Assembly (NCBI GenBank): GCA_009937445.1
Contig: JAACFM010000001.1
Location: forward strand, 1-64,000
From: Gammaproteobacteria bacterium
GTDB lineage: Bacteria; Pseudomonadota; Gammaproteobacteria; Steroidobacterales; Woeseiaceae
DNA: 64,000 nt
Direction of reading: 5' to 3'
Shown here: piece by piece, positions 26,008 through 34,421 of the stretch
Layout: each line of letters starts with the position of its first letter
Position numbering within the stretch: the first letter of the stretch is position 1
Program-made: the position numbers and the translations under genes
The notes under the pieces: model-generated
Told to the model about the DNA's origin: nothing
Databases searched by the model: none
The model's input: the letters and a program-made list of their open reading frames with translations, nothing else

Positions 26008-26981
26008 TGGTTGGTATTGTCGACATTGAAGAGGCGGCAAGACGACTTGACGGCGTTAGTGTCCGCACACCATTGCTGCAAAACTTCGAACTTGATCAAA
26101 TTACGGGCGGCAAGGTCCTCCTCAAGCCTGAGTGCCTGCAAGTCATCGGCGCGTTCAAGATTCGCGGTGCCTACAATCGACTGAGTCAGTTGACGCAGGA
26201 AGAGGCAGCCAAAGGCGTCGTTGCCTGGTCGTCCGGAAATCATGCCCAGGGGGTCGCTGCAGCCGCTGCAATGCTTGGGATACATGCGGCAATTGTGATG
26301 CCCGAGGACGCGCCGAAAGCGAAGCTCGAAAATACCCGGCGCCTGGGTGGGGAAGTGATCACCTACAATCGTTACACGGGCGACCGGGAAGCGATTGCAA
26401 GAGAGATTGCGGCCGAACGAGGCGCCGCGTTGGTACCGTCATACGACCATGAACACATCATAGCGGGCCAGGGCACGGTGGGTCTTGAGATCGCTGAGGA
26501 TGCAGTTGATCTTGGCCTGGCACCGGATCAGGTATTGATTCCCTGCGGGGGTGGAGGCCTGTCCTCCGGCAGTGCAATTGCACTTAAATCCCGTTTGCCA
26601 GACACGAGTGTCTACGGAGTCGAGCCGTCCGATTTTGACGATACCGCGCGATCCTTTCAGGCAGGGAAACGACTGCGTATCGACGATTCGGCGCGGTCTA
26701 TTTGCGACGCGCTGCAGACGCCGATGCCGGGTGAACTGACTTTTGCGATCAATCAGCGCTTGTTGGCCGGCATCTTTACGGTTAGTGACGACGAAGTTCG
26801 AGCGGCGATACGATTTGCATTCAAGAATTTGAAACTGGTTGTTGAGCCCGGCGGAGCCGTGGCACTGGCCGCTCTCTTATCAGGCAAGCTGCAAACGGCG
26901 GGCAAGACGACTGCCGTTGTCTTGAGCGGTGGCAATATCGATGTTGATCTGTTTGCCGAGATTCAGACAGAACCCAACTGA
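26007..26981 (+). CDS. Threonine/serine dehydratase (PLP-dependent)
   Basis: The protein has 324 residues, the length of the short, catabolic type of threonine ammonia-lyase without an ACT regulatory domain. The PLP lysine is in the motif GAFKIRGAYN at about residue 52. SSGNHAQGVA and the glycine-rich phosphate loop CGGGGLSSG at about 180 are also present. It should deaminate L-threonine to 2-oxobutyrate, or L-serine to pyruvate; serine racemase activity cannot be excluded. The acetolactate synthase genes nearby use 2-oxobutyrate in isoleucine synthesis. Its 3' end overlaps that of the convergent parA-like gene by 19 nt. Confidence 0.88.
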   Translation: MVGIVDIEEAARRLDGVSVRTPLLQNFELDQITGGKVLLKPECLQVIGAFKIRGAYNRLSQLTQEEAAKGVVAWSSGNHAQGVAAAAAMLGIHAAIVMPEDAPKAKLENTRRLGGEVITYNRYTGDREAIAREIAAERGAALVPSYDHEHIIAGQGTVGLEIAEDAVDLGLAPDQVLIPCGGGGLSSGSAIALKSRLPDTSVYGVEPSDFDDTARSFQAGKRLRIDDSARSICDALQTPMPGELTFAINQRLLAGIFTVSDDEVRAAIRFAFKNLKLVVEPGGAVALAALLSGKLQTAGKTTAVVLSGGNIDVDLFAEIQTEPN

Positions 26982-27733
26982 GCACGTCGAAACAGGGAAC
27001 GCGTGTTCGCCGGAATCTTGTTAACTGAGGTGACGGAAGTCGAGTCCCGTCGCCGTTGCGGCCAGGCGTCTAGCCAATCGACTATTTTTTCAATTTGTTC
27101 AGCATCGGGCCGAACTCGCGACGGCGGCATTTCGCAAACGCCGATGCCTTCCTCGGCCGAAAGAACAAAGTTCTGTGTGTCGCGCAATACGGCAATAATT
27201 GGAATGCCCAGGGAATCCAGAAATCGCATCAGTTTCGCCAAGCTCTTGGTGTTCTTGCGCGTCCGGTTTGCGACGACAGCCAACTTGCGATCGCGCCGAT
27301 CGATTTTGGCGACCAGCAGCAAGTCTGCGATGCAACGCGACGCGGCATGGATGTCCATGGAAGAGGGTAGAACCGGGACCAGGATGCTGGTGGAGTCTCG
27401 CGTCAATTCGCGCAGGTCATCGTGATCAACGCTAGCCGGCGAGTCTACCAGCAGTGTCTCGGTTTCATTCGGTACTCGAAGTTGCCAGCTGCGCGTCGCC
27501 TGCATGGATTTTTTGTATGCCGCAATGCCGTGGATTGTCGGCAGATCGGCTGATCGCCGCTCGAGCCAAGCCATGGTCGAGCCTTGTGGGTCATAGTCCA
27601 TAACCGCGGGTACAGCGCCACGCTGGGCATAACTCGCGGCCAGATTGGTCGCCAGGGTGGATTTGCCGCATCCGCCCTTTGGGTTGAGGATGACGATGCG
27701 GTTAAGACTGTCTTTTCGCGGCGTTATCAGCAT
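26963..27733 (-). CDS. Orphan ParA-family ATPase
   Basis: The protein is about 256 residues from ATG 27733; a start at 27781 would add 16 residues. The deviant Walker A motif KGGCGKST, with both signature lysines, is near the N-terminus. It is followed by MDYDPQGS and the switch-like LLVDSPAS segment, all typical of ParA/Soj/MinD-family ATPases. There is no parB or parS candidate next to it. It is therefore more likely to position a protein complex than to segregate DNA. It lies downstream of the acetolactate synthase gene on the same strand, with an 80-nt gap after any start at 27781. Confidence 0.85.
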   Translation of the reverse strand: MLITPRKDSLNRIVILNPKGGCGKSTLATNLAASYAQRGAVPAVMDYDPQGSTMAWLERRSADLPTIHGIAAYKKSMQATRSWQLRVPNETETLLVDSPASVDHDDLRELTRDSTSILVPVLPSSMDIHAASRCIADLLLVAKIDRRDRKLAVVANRTRKNTKSLAKLMRFLDSLGIPIIAVLRDTQNFVLSAEEGIGVCEMPPSRVRPDAEQIEKIVDWLDAWPQRRRDSTSVTSVNKIPANTRSLFRRAQLGSV

Positions 27734-27863
27734 GTTCCAAATTTCGCCTATAGTTGAGCGGTTTTCGTTGCGCCAGTTCACATAATACTGGAAATATCGG
27801 CGATTGTGGGCCTAACAGGGTTTTCGCAGGTCTGAACGTCGCTAACAGTGATCAGTAAGCGCT

Positions 27864-29714
27864 TTAGAACATCTCGCTTGGGCCCGGCGTATCATCGCTG
27901 GGTTTCGAGCGGCTCTTTATGTGGTCGCCGGTGATCATGTTCTCGTAACTCTGCCCCGGTCCGACCATGGGGTAGACGCCTGCGTCGCGGTCGATAATGA
28001 CTTCGAGAAACGCGGGTCCCTTGAAATCCATAAACTCACGAATGACAGCGGGCAGGTCGTCCTTATTGTCGAGTCGCCTGGCAAACTTGAAACCGTCGGC
28101 TTCGGCTGCTTTGACGAAGTCTTTGTTGTGCAAGGACTTGTCACTGCCAGACATGCGACCATCGAAATACAGTTTTTGCCACTGGCGCACCATGCCATCG
28201 CCAAAATTATTCAATACGATGACTTTGATCGGTTGATTGTAGGTCGTTGCCGTCTCCAGTTCGCCAATATTCATGCGGATGCTGGCGTCACCGTCGATGT
28301 CGATGACCACGCGGTCTGGCTGAGCGAACTGCGCGCCGATGGCTGCGGGGAGGCCGAAGCCCATGGTTCCCATGCTGCCTGAGGTTAGCCACAGCCGTGG
28401 TTCACGAAAATCGAAATACTGCGCTGCCCACATCTGGTGTTGCCCCACACCGGTCGAGATGATTGCTTCGCCTTTCGAGTGTTTGTTAATTTCCTCGATG
28501 ACAGCGTAGGGCTGAATCAGTTCGCTGTCGCGGTCGTAATTCATCGCGTACTCGCTCTTCAGCGCAGCGATTTCCTCGTGCCAGCCCGCGAACGACTTCT
28601 TGAACTTGATGCGGCGGCCGTACTCAAGCATATCGGTAAGATCAGCTTGCAGCATGCCAACGTGATGCCAGTTGACGCGCTTAACTTTGCCGATCTCCGC
28701 AGAGTCGACATCGAATTGTGCGATGTTCTTGGCCCGGGGGCTGAACTGGCCGGGGTTACCTGCAACCCGGTCATCAAAGCGTGCACCGATGGCGATCAGA
28801 AAATCACAATCCTCAACGGCGTAGTTCGCCGAGGCGACTCCGTGCATGCCCAGCATATGCAGAGCCAGCGGGTGTTTTGTGTCGCTGGCGCCGAGTGCCA
28901 TCAAGGTGGTGGTAACCGGAATTCCGTATTCGTTCGCGAACCGTCGCATTGCCTTGGTCGCGTTGGCGTTGATAACGCCACCACCCGCATAGATCAGTGG
29001 CTTTTCGGACTCCGAGAGCATTGTGAAGAAACGCTCAGAAGCGGCATCGTCCAGTTTGTTTTCCGTGATGGCGGCGAGCCGTCTGCGGTAGCCGTGCAAT
29101 GGCAAGACGCCGTATCCCTTAAATACGCCTTCCCAGTTCTGCACGTCCTTTGGAATATCGACGACCACGGGACCGGGACGGCCGGTACGCGCGAGTTCAA
29201 AAGCACTGCGTACGGTTTCTTCCAGTTGTTCCGGGTCGGTAACCAGGAACACGTGCTTCGCGACGGCCCCCATGATGGCAGCAACGGGTGCTTCCTGAAA
29301 TGCATCGGTACCGATCGCAGCCGTTGGTACCTGGCCGCAAATCACGACCAGGGGTACCGAATCGGCCATGCTGTCGCGAACCGGGGTTACCGTATTCGTG
29401 GCGCCTGGGCCGGAGGTCACCATGACCACGCCGACCTTGCCGCTGGCGCGTGCATAACCCGCGGCCATAAAGCCGGCACCCTGTTCATTGGCAGGAACAA
29501 TCAGTGGAATGGCGGACGAACCGTCGGGACGCTTGTGATCATCGTTGTAACGGAAGACCGCATCATAGATCGGCAAAATGGCGCCGCCGCTGTAGCCAAA
29601 CATCGTATCGACACCTTCATCGGCCAGAACCTGGATGACGGTATCCGCCCCGGTCATCAGTTCGCCGCTCTTCGGATGCTTGTCTATTGTCTCGATGTTC
29701 GGCTGCTTACTCAT
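27864..29714 (-). CDS. ilvB: Acetolactate synthase, large subunit
   Basis: The protein has 616 residues and is a ThDP-dependent enzyme of branched-chain amino acid synthesis. It joins two pyruvates, or pyruvate with 2-oxobutyrate, to form acetohydroxy acids. Motifs are GYSGGAILPIYD at the N-terminus, the catalytic glutamate region PANEQGAGFMA, a central FAD/DHS domain, and the ThDP-binding IDGDASIRMN motif near residue 475. The catalytic parts are intact. It may equally be named ilvI or ilvG. The small-subunit gene is divergent across a 179-nt gap instead of following it, which is unusual. Confidence 0.93.
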   Translation of the reverse strand: MSKQPNIETIDKHPKSGELMTGADTVIQVLADEGVDTMFGYSGGAILPIYDAVFRYNDDHKRPDGSSAIPLIVPANEQGAGFMAAGYARASGKVGVVMVTSGPGATNTVTPVRDSMADSVPLVVICGQVPTAAIGTDAFQEAPVAAIMGAVAKHVFLVTDPEQLEETVRSAFELARTGRPGPVVVDIPKDVQNWEGVFKGYGVLPLHGYRRRLAAITENKLDDAASERFFTMLSESEKPLIYAGGGVINANATKAMRRFANEYGIPVTTTLMALGASDTKHPLALHMLGMHGVASANYAVEDCDFLIAIGARFDDRVAGNPGQFSPRAKNIAQFDVDSAEIGKVKRVNWHHVGMLQADLTDMLEYGRRIKFKKSFAGWHEEIAALKSEYAMNYDRDSELIQPYAVIEEINKHSKGEAIISTGVGQHQMWAAQYFDFREPRLWLTSGSMGTMGFGLPAAIGAQFAQPDRVVIDIDGDASIRMNIGELETATTYNQPIKVIVLNNFGDGMVRQWQKLYFDGRMSGSDKSLHNKDFVKAAEADGFKFARRLDNKDDLPAVIREFMDFKGPAFLEVIIDRDAGVYPMVGPGQSYENMITGDHIKSRSKPSDDTPGPSEMF

Positions 29715-29772
29715 TTTTTGCTGTCTTTTTCAGAAGTTACGCATTTTCCGCGAGTGTTTACTATATTTTATT

Positions 29773-29784
29773 GCATTGCAATGC
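29773..29784. promoter_or_regulatory. Perfect 12-bp palindrome between divergent ilv genes
   Basis: GCATTGCAATGC is fully self-complementary and sits in the AT-rich gap between the ilvB and ilvH starts. On the minus strand a TATAGT hexamer lies just downstream, as a possible -10 box of ilvB. It may be an operator for an Lrp-type or other regulator controlling both genes. Confidence 0.4.
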
Positions 29785-29893
29785 CGGTATTTCTGCGCCA
29801 CCATCCGTTTTGATTGATGATCAAAACACCGGCCAACTAGTTTCAGTCGTAATCCTTTTTTCAGTCCAAAATTTGGGGCAGGTTCGAACACTC

Positions 29894-30415
29894 ATGCGAC
29901 ACGCAATATCAGTTCTTCTGCAGAACGAAGTCGGCGCTCTCACGCGCATGACGGGCATGTTCTCTTCTCGCAGCTACAATATTGAGACACTCAACGTAGC
30001 GCCTACCTATGATCCCCGGGTTTCACGGGTCACGCTGGTGGTCTCCGGCTCCGACGCCGCTATCGCACAGCTCAATGCCCAGCTTGCCAAACTCGTTGAT
30101 GTGGTCAATATCCACGATATGACGCTCGGAGAGCACTTCGAGCGCGAGCTGGCGATTATCAAGATCAAGTTGGAAACCGGTGGACTGACGCGAGTGATGT
30201 CACTGGTGAAGCAGTTCGGAGCGGAAATTCTGGACGAGGCGCAGATCAGTTGTACGTTGCAGCTCACAGGTCGCGTGAAGGATATCGATGCTTTTGTCGC
30301 TGAAGCGGCCGAAATCGGCGAGATTTCCGCCGTTGCGCGCAGTGGCACCGTGGCCGTTTCCAAAGGCGAAGTAACGCTATCGTCATTTGATCGTCAGCAC
30401 CTGCTCGCCGGTTAG
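29894..30415 (+). CDS. ilvH: Acetolactate synthase, regulatory small subunit
   Basis: The protein has 173 residues from ATG 29894. An N-terminal ACT domain (about residues 1-75: SVLLQNEVGALTRMTGMFSSR, split here by its usual glycine turn) should bind valine. A C-terminal ALS small-subunit domain follows. It activates the large subunit and makes it valine-sensitive. It faces away from ilvB but is transcribed with proB, which starts only 3 nt after its stop, so isoleucine/valine and proline genes may share a transcript. Confidence 0.92.
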   Translation: MRHAISVLLQNEVGALTRMTGMFSSRSYNIETLNVAPTYDPRVSRVTLVVSGSDAAIAQLNAQLAKLVDVVNIHDMTLGEHFERELAIIKIKLETGGLTRVMSLVKQFGAEILDEAQISCTLQLTGRVKDIDAFVAEAAEIGEISAVARSGTVAVSKGEVTLSSFDRQHLLAG

Positions 30416-30418
30416 CCG

Positions 30419-31543
30419 GTGTCCGGGCTGGCCCTTGCGGATTTTCGCCGACTCGTCATCAAAGTCGGGTCATCGTTGCTGGTCGACGATACAGGACAGT
30501 TGAATCGTGCGTGGCTGGAGAAACTGGCCGATGACGTTGCCGCGCTTGCCGCCGAACGGCATGAAATTCTGATCGTATCCTCGGGCGCTGTTGCCATCGG
30601 CAGTTCTGTTCTTGGGATCAACAAAAAACGTGCCCGGCTTGAAGACCTTCAGGCTGCAGCCGCGGCGGGGCAGGTGCAGCTGGTGCATGCCTACCAGGAG
30701 GCATTACGTGGCCACAACATTGTCGCGGCGCAGGTATTGTTGACGCCAGATGATACGGAAGACCGGCGGCGATTCCTGAACGCTCGCCGGACGCTCGGCA
30801 AGCTCATCGAAAGATCGGTCATACCGATCATCAACGAGAACGATACGGTTGCTACGACCGAAATCCGCTACGGCGACAATGATCGACTGGCCGCTCGCAT
30901 TGCGCAGCTGGTTATGGCGGATGCCCTGGTTCTGCTGTCAGATGTTGATGGTTTGTACACAGCGGATCCCGGCGCAAATGACGACGCCGAGCACATAGCC
31001 GAAGTGAACAGCATAAGCCCCGATATATTGGCGATGGCCGGTGAGACGCGCTCGGATGTTGGTACAGGGGGTATGGCGACCAAGGTGGCGGCTGCCAGCA
31101 TCGCGATGCACGCGGGTTGTTCAACCGTGATCGCGAGCGGGGTCATAGCGCATCCTCTCAAGGCTCTGAAGGATGGGGCCCGTTGCACGATTTTCCGCGC
31201 AACGGCGACACCGGCGGCTGCGCGTAAACAATGGCTGGCTGGCGCGTTGGAGGTGAGTGGAGAGCTGCAGATCGACCGGGGCGCGGCACTGGCCTTGCGC
31301 GAAGGCAGTAGTCTGCTGCCGGTTGGTGTTGCCAGGGTCAGCGGCAACTTTCGTCGTGGTGATGTGGTCTCACTGAAAGACGAGTCTGGCAGGGAACTGG
31401 GGCGCGGTCTGGCTGAATATTCGGCTGCAGACGCAGCAAGACTGGTGGGCGTTCGGTCCGACCAGATAGAGGCGGTACTTGGGTACCGCGAACGGGCCAC
31501 GATGGTCCATAGAGATGAACTGGTCTTGTTCGATAATGACTGA
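30419..31543 (+). CDS. proB: Glutamate 5-kinase
   Basis: The protein has 374 residues and starts at a GTG. An amino-acid kinase domain (about residues 8-260) carries [19 protein letters not shown], the [17 protein letters not shown] substrate region, and [10 protein letters not shown]-terminal PUA domain (about 280-370) is present, as in E. coli ProB. It phosphorylates glutamate to gamma-glutamyl phosphate, the first step of proline synthesis, and is normally inhibited by proline. It overlaps proA by 8 nt, which suits channelling of the unstable product. Confidence 0.95.
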   Translation: MSGLALADFRRLVIKVGSSLLVDDTGQLNRAWLEKLADDVAALAAERHEILIVSSGAVAIGSSVLGINKKRARLEDLQAAAAAGQVQLVHAYQEALRGHNIVAAQVLLTPDDTEDRRRFLNARRTLGKLIERSVIPIINENDTVATTEIRYGDNDRLAARIAQLVMADALVLLSDVDGLYTADPGANDDAEHIAEVNSISPDILAMAGETRSDVGTGGMATKVAAASIAMHAGCSTVIASGVIAHPLKALKDGARCTIFRATATPAAARKQWLAGALEVSGELQIDRGAALALREGSSLLPVGVARVSGNFRRGDVVSLKDESGRELGRGLAEYSAADAARLVGVRSDQIEAVLGYRERATMVHRDELVLFDND

Positions 31544-32810
31544 TGACACCATAGACATTGCCGTTGCGATGACGGCGCTGGGAAAGCGCAGCAAAGCAGC
31601 ATCCGCAGACCTGGCAGGCTGCAGTACCGAGCAACGCAACCTGGCGCTGCTGTCGGCAGCGGCAGTATTGCGCGCGCGCGAAGAGAAGATTCTGGCGGCT
31701 AACGAAAACGACATGTCCGCGGCGAGTAAGAGCGGCACCAGTCCGGCAATGCTTGACCGTCTGATGCTCGATCGCGAACGGATCGAGGCGATGGCCAGTG
31801 GACTCGAATCAATCGCAGAACTGCCAGACCCTGTAGGCCGAATTCTGGCCGAATGGGAACGGCCGAACGGACTTCACATCCAGCGAGTCGCAGTCCCGCT
31901 CGGCGTTATCGGGATCATCTATGAGAGTCGACCGAACGTTACCGCAGACGCGGCTGCCCTTTGCCTGAAATCCGGCAATGCGGTCATTTTGCGGGGAGGG
32001 TCTGATGGTTTTTACTCGAGTCAGGCGATCTACGAATGCATGAGAGCCGGGCTCGAAAAAGCAGGCATCAATGCTGATGCCGTGCAAATGGTGCCAACGC
32101 GCGACCGGGCTGCGGTCGGCTTTCTGCTGTCGTCAATGACAGAATGGGTCGACGTTGTGGTTCCGCGCGGCGGGAAGAGCCTGATCAAGCGAGTTCAGGA
32201 AGAGGCGAGAGTACCCGTCATTGGCCACCTTGAAGGTATCTGCCACGTGTATTTGCACGAGTCGGCAGATGAGACCATTGCCCGTGAGGTTGTCCTGAAC
32301 GCCAAGATGCGCCGCACCGGTATTTGTGGGGCGGCGGAGACGGTACTCGTGGATGCAAGTGCGGCCGCCCGACTGTTACCGATCGTCTGTGACGCGCTAG
32401 TGAGTGCTGGCTGCGAGATTCGCGGTGATGACGGCGTTCTGGCGATCGTACCGGATGCGATTCCGGCAACAGAAGAAGACTGGACGACGGAATACCTGGA
32501 CGCGATTGTGTCCATTCGAACTGTCGATGGTATCGACGCGGCGATGCGACACATCGCGACCTGCGGATCCGGGCATACCGAAAGTATCATCGCCAACGAC
32601 TCGGTTGCGGCAGAACGGTTCCTGCGGTCAATTGACAGTGCGATTGTTCTGCACAATGCCTCAACACAATTTGCTGACGGTGGAGAGTTTGGTATGGGTG
32701 CTGAAATCGGAATAGCGACCGGACGCGTTCACGCACGTGGTCCGGTTGGGGCGGAGCAGCTGACAAGCTACAAGTACGTGGTGCGTGGCGCTGGCCAGGT
32801 AAGACCCTGA
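31536..32810 (+). CDS. proA: Gamma-glutamyl phosphate reductase
   Basis: The protein has 424 residues from ATG 31536, just inside the end of proB. It belongs to the aldehyde dehydrogenase superfamily and reduces gamma-glutamyl phosphate to glutamate semialdehyde with NADPH. The active-site cysteine is in [11 protein letters not shown] at about residue 268. The N-terminal [16 protein letters not shown] and the C-terminal [15 protein letters not shown] are typical of ProA. Its stop overlaps the ATG of glpD (TGATG). Confidence 0.95.
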   Translation: MTDDTIDIAVAMTALGKRSKAASADLAGCSTEQRNLALLSAAAVLRAREEKILAANENDMSAASKSGTSPAMLDRLMLDRERIEAMASGLESIAELPDPVGRILAEWERPNGLHIQRVAVPLGVIGIIYESRPNVTADAAALCLKSGNAVILRGGSDGFYSSQAIYECMRAGLEKAGINADAVQMVPTRDRAAVGFLLSSMTEWVDVVVPRGGKSLIKRVQEEARVPVIGHLEGICHVYLHESADETIAREVVLNAKMRRTGICGAAETVLVDASAAARLLPIVCDALVSAGCEIRGDDGVLAIVPDAIPATEEDWTTEYLDAIVSIRTVDGIDAAMRHIATCGSGHTESIIANDSVAAERFLRSIDSAIVLHNASTQFADGGEFGMGAEIGIATGRVHARGPVGAEQLTSYKYVVRGAGQVRP

Positions 32811-34414
32811 TGGATGCTGCACCGGCGCGTTATGACGTTGCGATCATCGGTGCCGGTGTGAATGGTGCCGGGATTGCACGAGATGCGGCCCTGCGAGGGC
32901 TGCGGGTCATTATTCTGGACAAGAATGATATGTGCAGTGGCTGCTCGGCGATCTCCAGCCGACTGATTCATGGCGGTCTGCGATACCTTGAGTACGCTGA
33001 AATTCCCCTCGTTTATGAATCCTTGCACGAACGCCGCTATCTCCGTCACAACGCCCCGCACCTCGTTACACCGCTGCGAATCAATATTCCGATTTTTTCG
33101 GGGGCTCGCCGTGGTCCCTGGCTGATTCGGCTGGGCATGATTGCTTACGACATACTGTCATTCAACAAGCTGCTGCCGCGGCACGAGATGTTGAATCGTG
33201 ATCAGATCAAAGAACAAGAGCCGGGGTTGCGGCAGGACGGATTACTTGCCGCCGCGCGTTATTCCGATGCCCAGGTTGCGTTTACTGAACGGCTGGTACT
33301 GGAGAACTTACTGGCGGCTCGTGCTGCTGGCGCTGAGGTCAAAACGTATTGCGAGGTTCGTGAGATTCGGACCTGCGAGGGAGCGGTCGACTCGCTTGTC
33401 TACGTCGACCGGAGTGGCTCGGAAAGTGAAATCGAAGTGGCATCGATCGTGAACGCCTCCGGACCCTGGGTGGACGAGGTTTTGAAGACAGCACCGAGTA
33501 CACCCAAGCGTTTTGTTGGCGGTACGAAGGGCAGTCACATTATCGTCAGCCCATTCAAAGGAGCGCCCAAGGACGCGTTTTACGTAGAGGCGGCGGCGGA
33601 CGGTCGGCCGTTCTTTATCATTCCCTGGAATGAGCAGTATCTGATAGGAACGACGGATATTCGATATGACGAGAGTCTGGACAATATAAGGGCGAGTCGG
33701 GCCGAAGTAGATTATCTCATCACCGAAACGAACCGTGTGTTTCCTGAGGCCAATCTGGGTATTGCTGAGATCAATTTCGCGTACGCGGGCGTTCGCCCAT
33801 TGCCATATCAGGAAAAAGGCCCGGAATCCGCGATTACGCGACGCCACATCATCAAGATGAATCGAAAAATCGCGAAAGGACTCATTTCGATCATTGGCGG
33901 CAAGCTCACGACGTATCGAAACCTCGCTGAGCAGACGGTTGATCGATTGGCGAAAGTCCTGAGCAAAAAACTCCCAAACTGTCGTACGCGCGAGACCTTG
34001 TTGCCTGGCGCTTGGGGCATCGACCGCGCCCGGGATCTTGCCGAAGCGTCAAATCTGCTAAGCAATAAGGGAACAGAACGCCTCTTGTCGATTTACGGTG
34101 GACGCGCGGCAGCTATCATTGAATTGGCAGAGTCCGAACCGGCACTTCGGGAAACCCTCGATGATGAGGGTCATTATCTGGCGGCGGAGGTCGCGTTTGT
34201 TGTGCGTGAAGAATTTGCAACGACCCTTGCTGACATCGTATTCCGTCGCATGATGACGGGTTTCGACGCAGATCAGGGGAGATCACTTTACAATGCAATT
34301 GCGTCAAGTGCGGCGGCCGAAACCGGCTGGTCAAGCGAAGAAACGCAAGCAGAGTTGCAGGCACTGATCGACTACGCGGATTCATTGCGTGTCACTGAAT
34401 CTGCTGCGGACTGA
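32810..34414 (+). CDS. glpD: Aerobic glycerol-3-phosphate dehydrogenase
   Basis: The protein has 534 residues and is an FAD-dependent enzyme. The dinucleotide-binding motif is at the start (AIIGAGVNGAGIARDAALRG), followed by SSRLIHGGLRYLE. The C-terminal DAO domain lies after about residue 400. It oxidises sn-glycerol 3-phosphate to dihydroxyacetone phosphate and passes electrons to quinone at the inner membrane. It should work with the glycerol kinase at 9201. Its position inside the proBA operon, with a TGATG overlap, is unusual and implies co-expression with proline synthesis. Confidence 0.93.
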   Translation: MDAAPARYDVAIIGAGVNGAGIARDAALRGLRVIILDKNDMCSGCSAISSRLIHGGLRYLEYAEIPLVYESLHERRYLRHNAPHLVTPLRINIPIFSGARRGPWLIRLGMIAYDILSFNKLLPRHEMLNRDQIKEQEPGLRQDGLLAAARYSDAQVAFTERLVLENLLAARAAGAEVKTYCEVREIRTCEGAVDSLVYVDRSGSESEIEVASIVNASGPWVDEVLKTAPSTPKRFVGGTKGSHIIVSPFKGAPKDAFYVEAAADGRPFFIIPWNEQYLIGTTDIRYDESLDNIRASRAEVDYLITETNRVFPEANLGIAEINFAYAGVRPLPYQEKGPESAITRRHIIKMNRKIAKGLISIIGGKLTTYRNLAEQTVDRLAKVLSKKLPNCRTRETLLPGAWGIDRARDLAEASNLLSNKGTERLLSIYGGRAAAIIELAESEPALRETLDDEGHYLAAEVAFVVREEFATTLADIVFRRMMTGFDADQGRSLYNAIASSAAAETGWSSEETQAELQALIDYADSLRVTESAAD

Positions 34415-34421
34415 GATCCTG

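Noticed and set aside
28437..29813. A 458-codon open frame on the + strand opposite the acetolactate synthase gene
   Set aside because: It lies almost wholly antisense to a well-conserved enzyme gene, has no recognisable motif, and follows from the codon bias of the real gene.
30868..31602. A 244-codon minus-strand frame opposite proB
   Set aside because: Pure antisense of a conserved kinase gene, with no signal or motif of its own.
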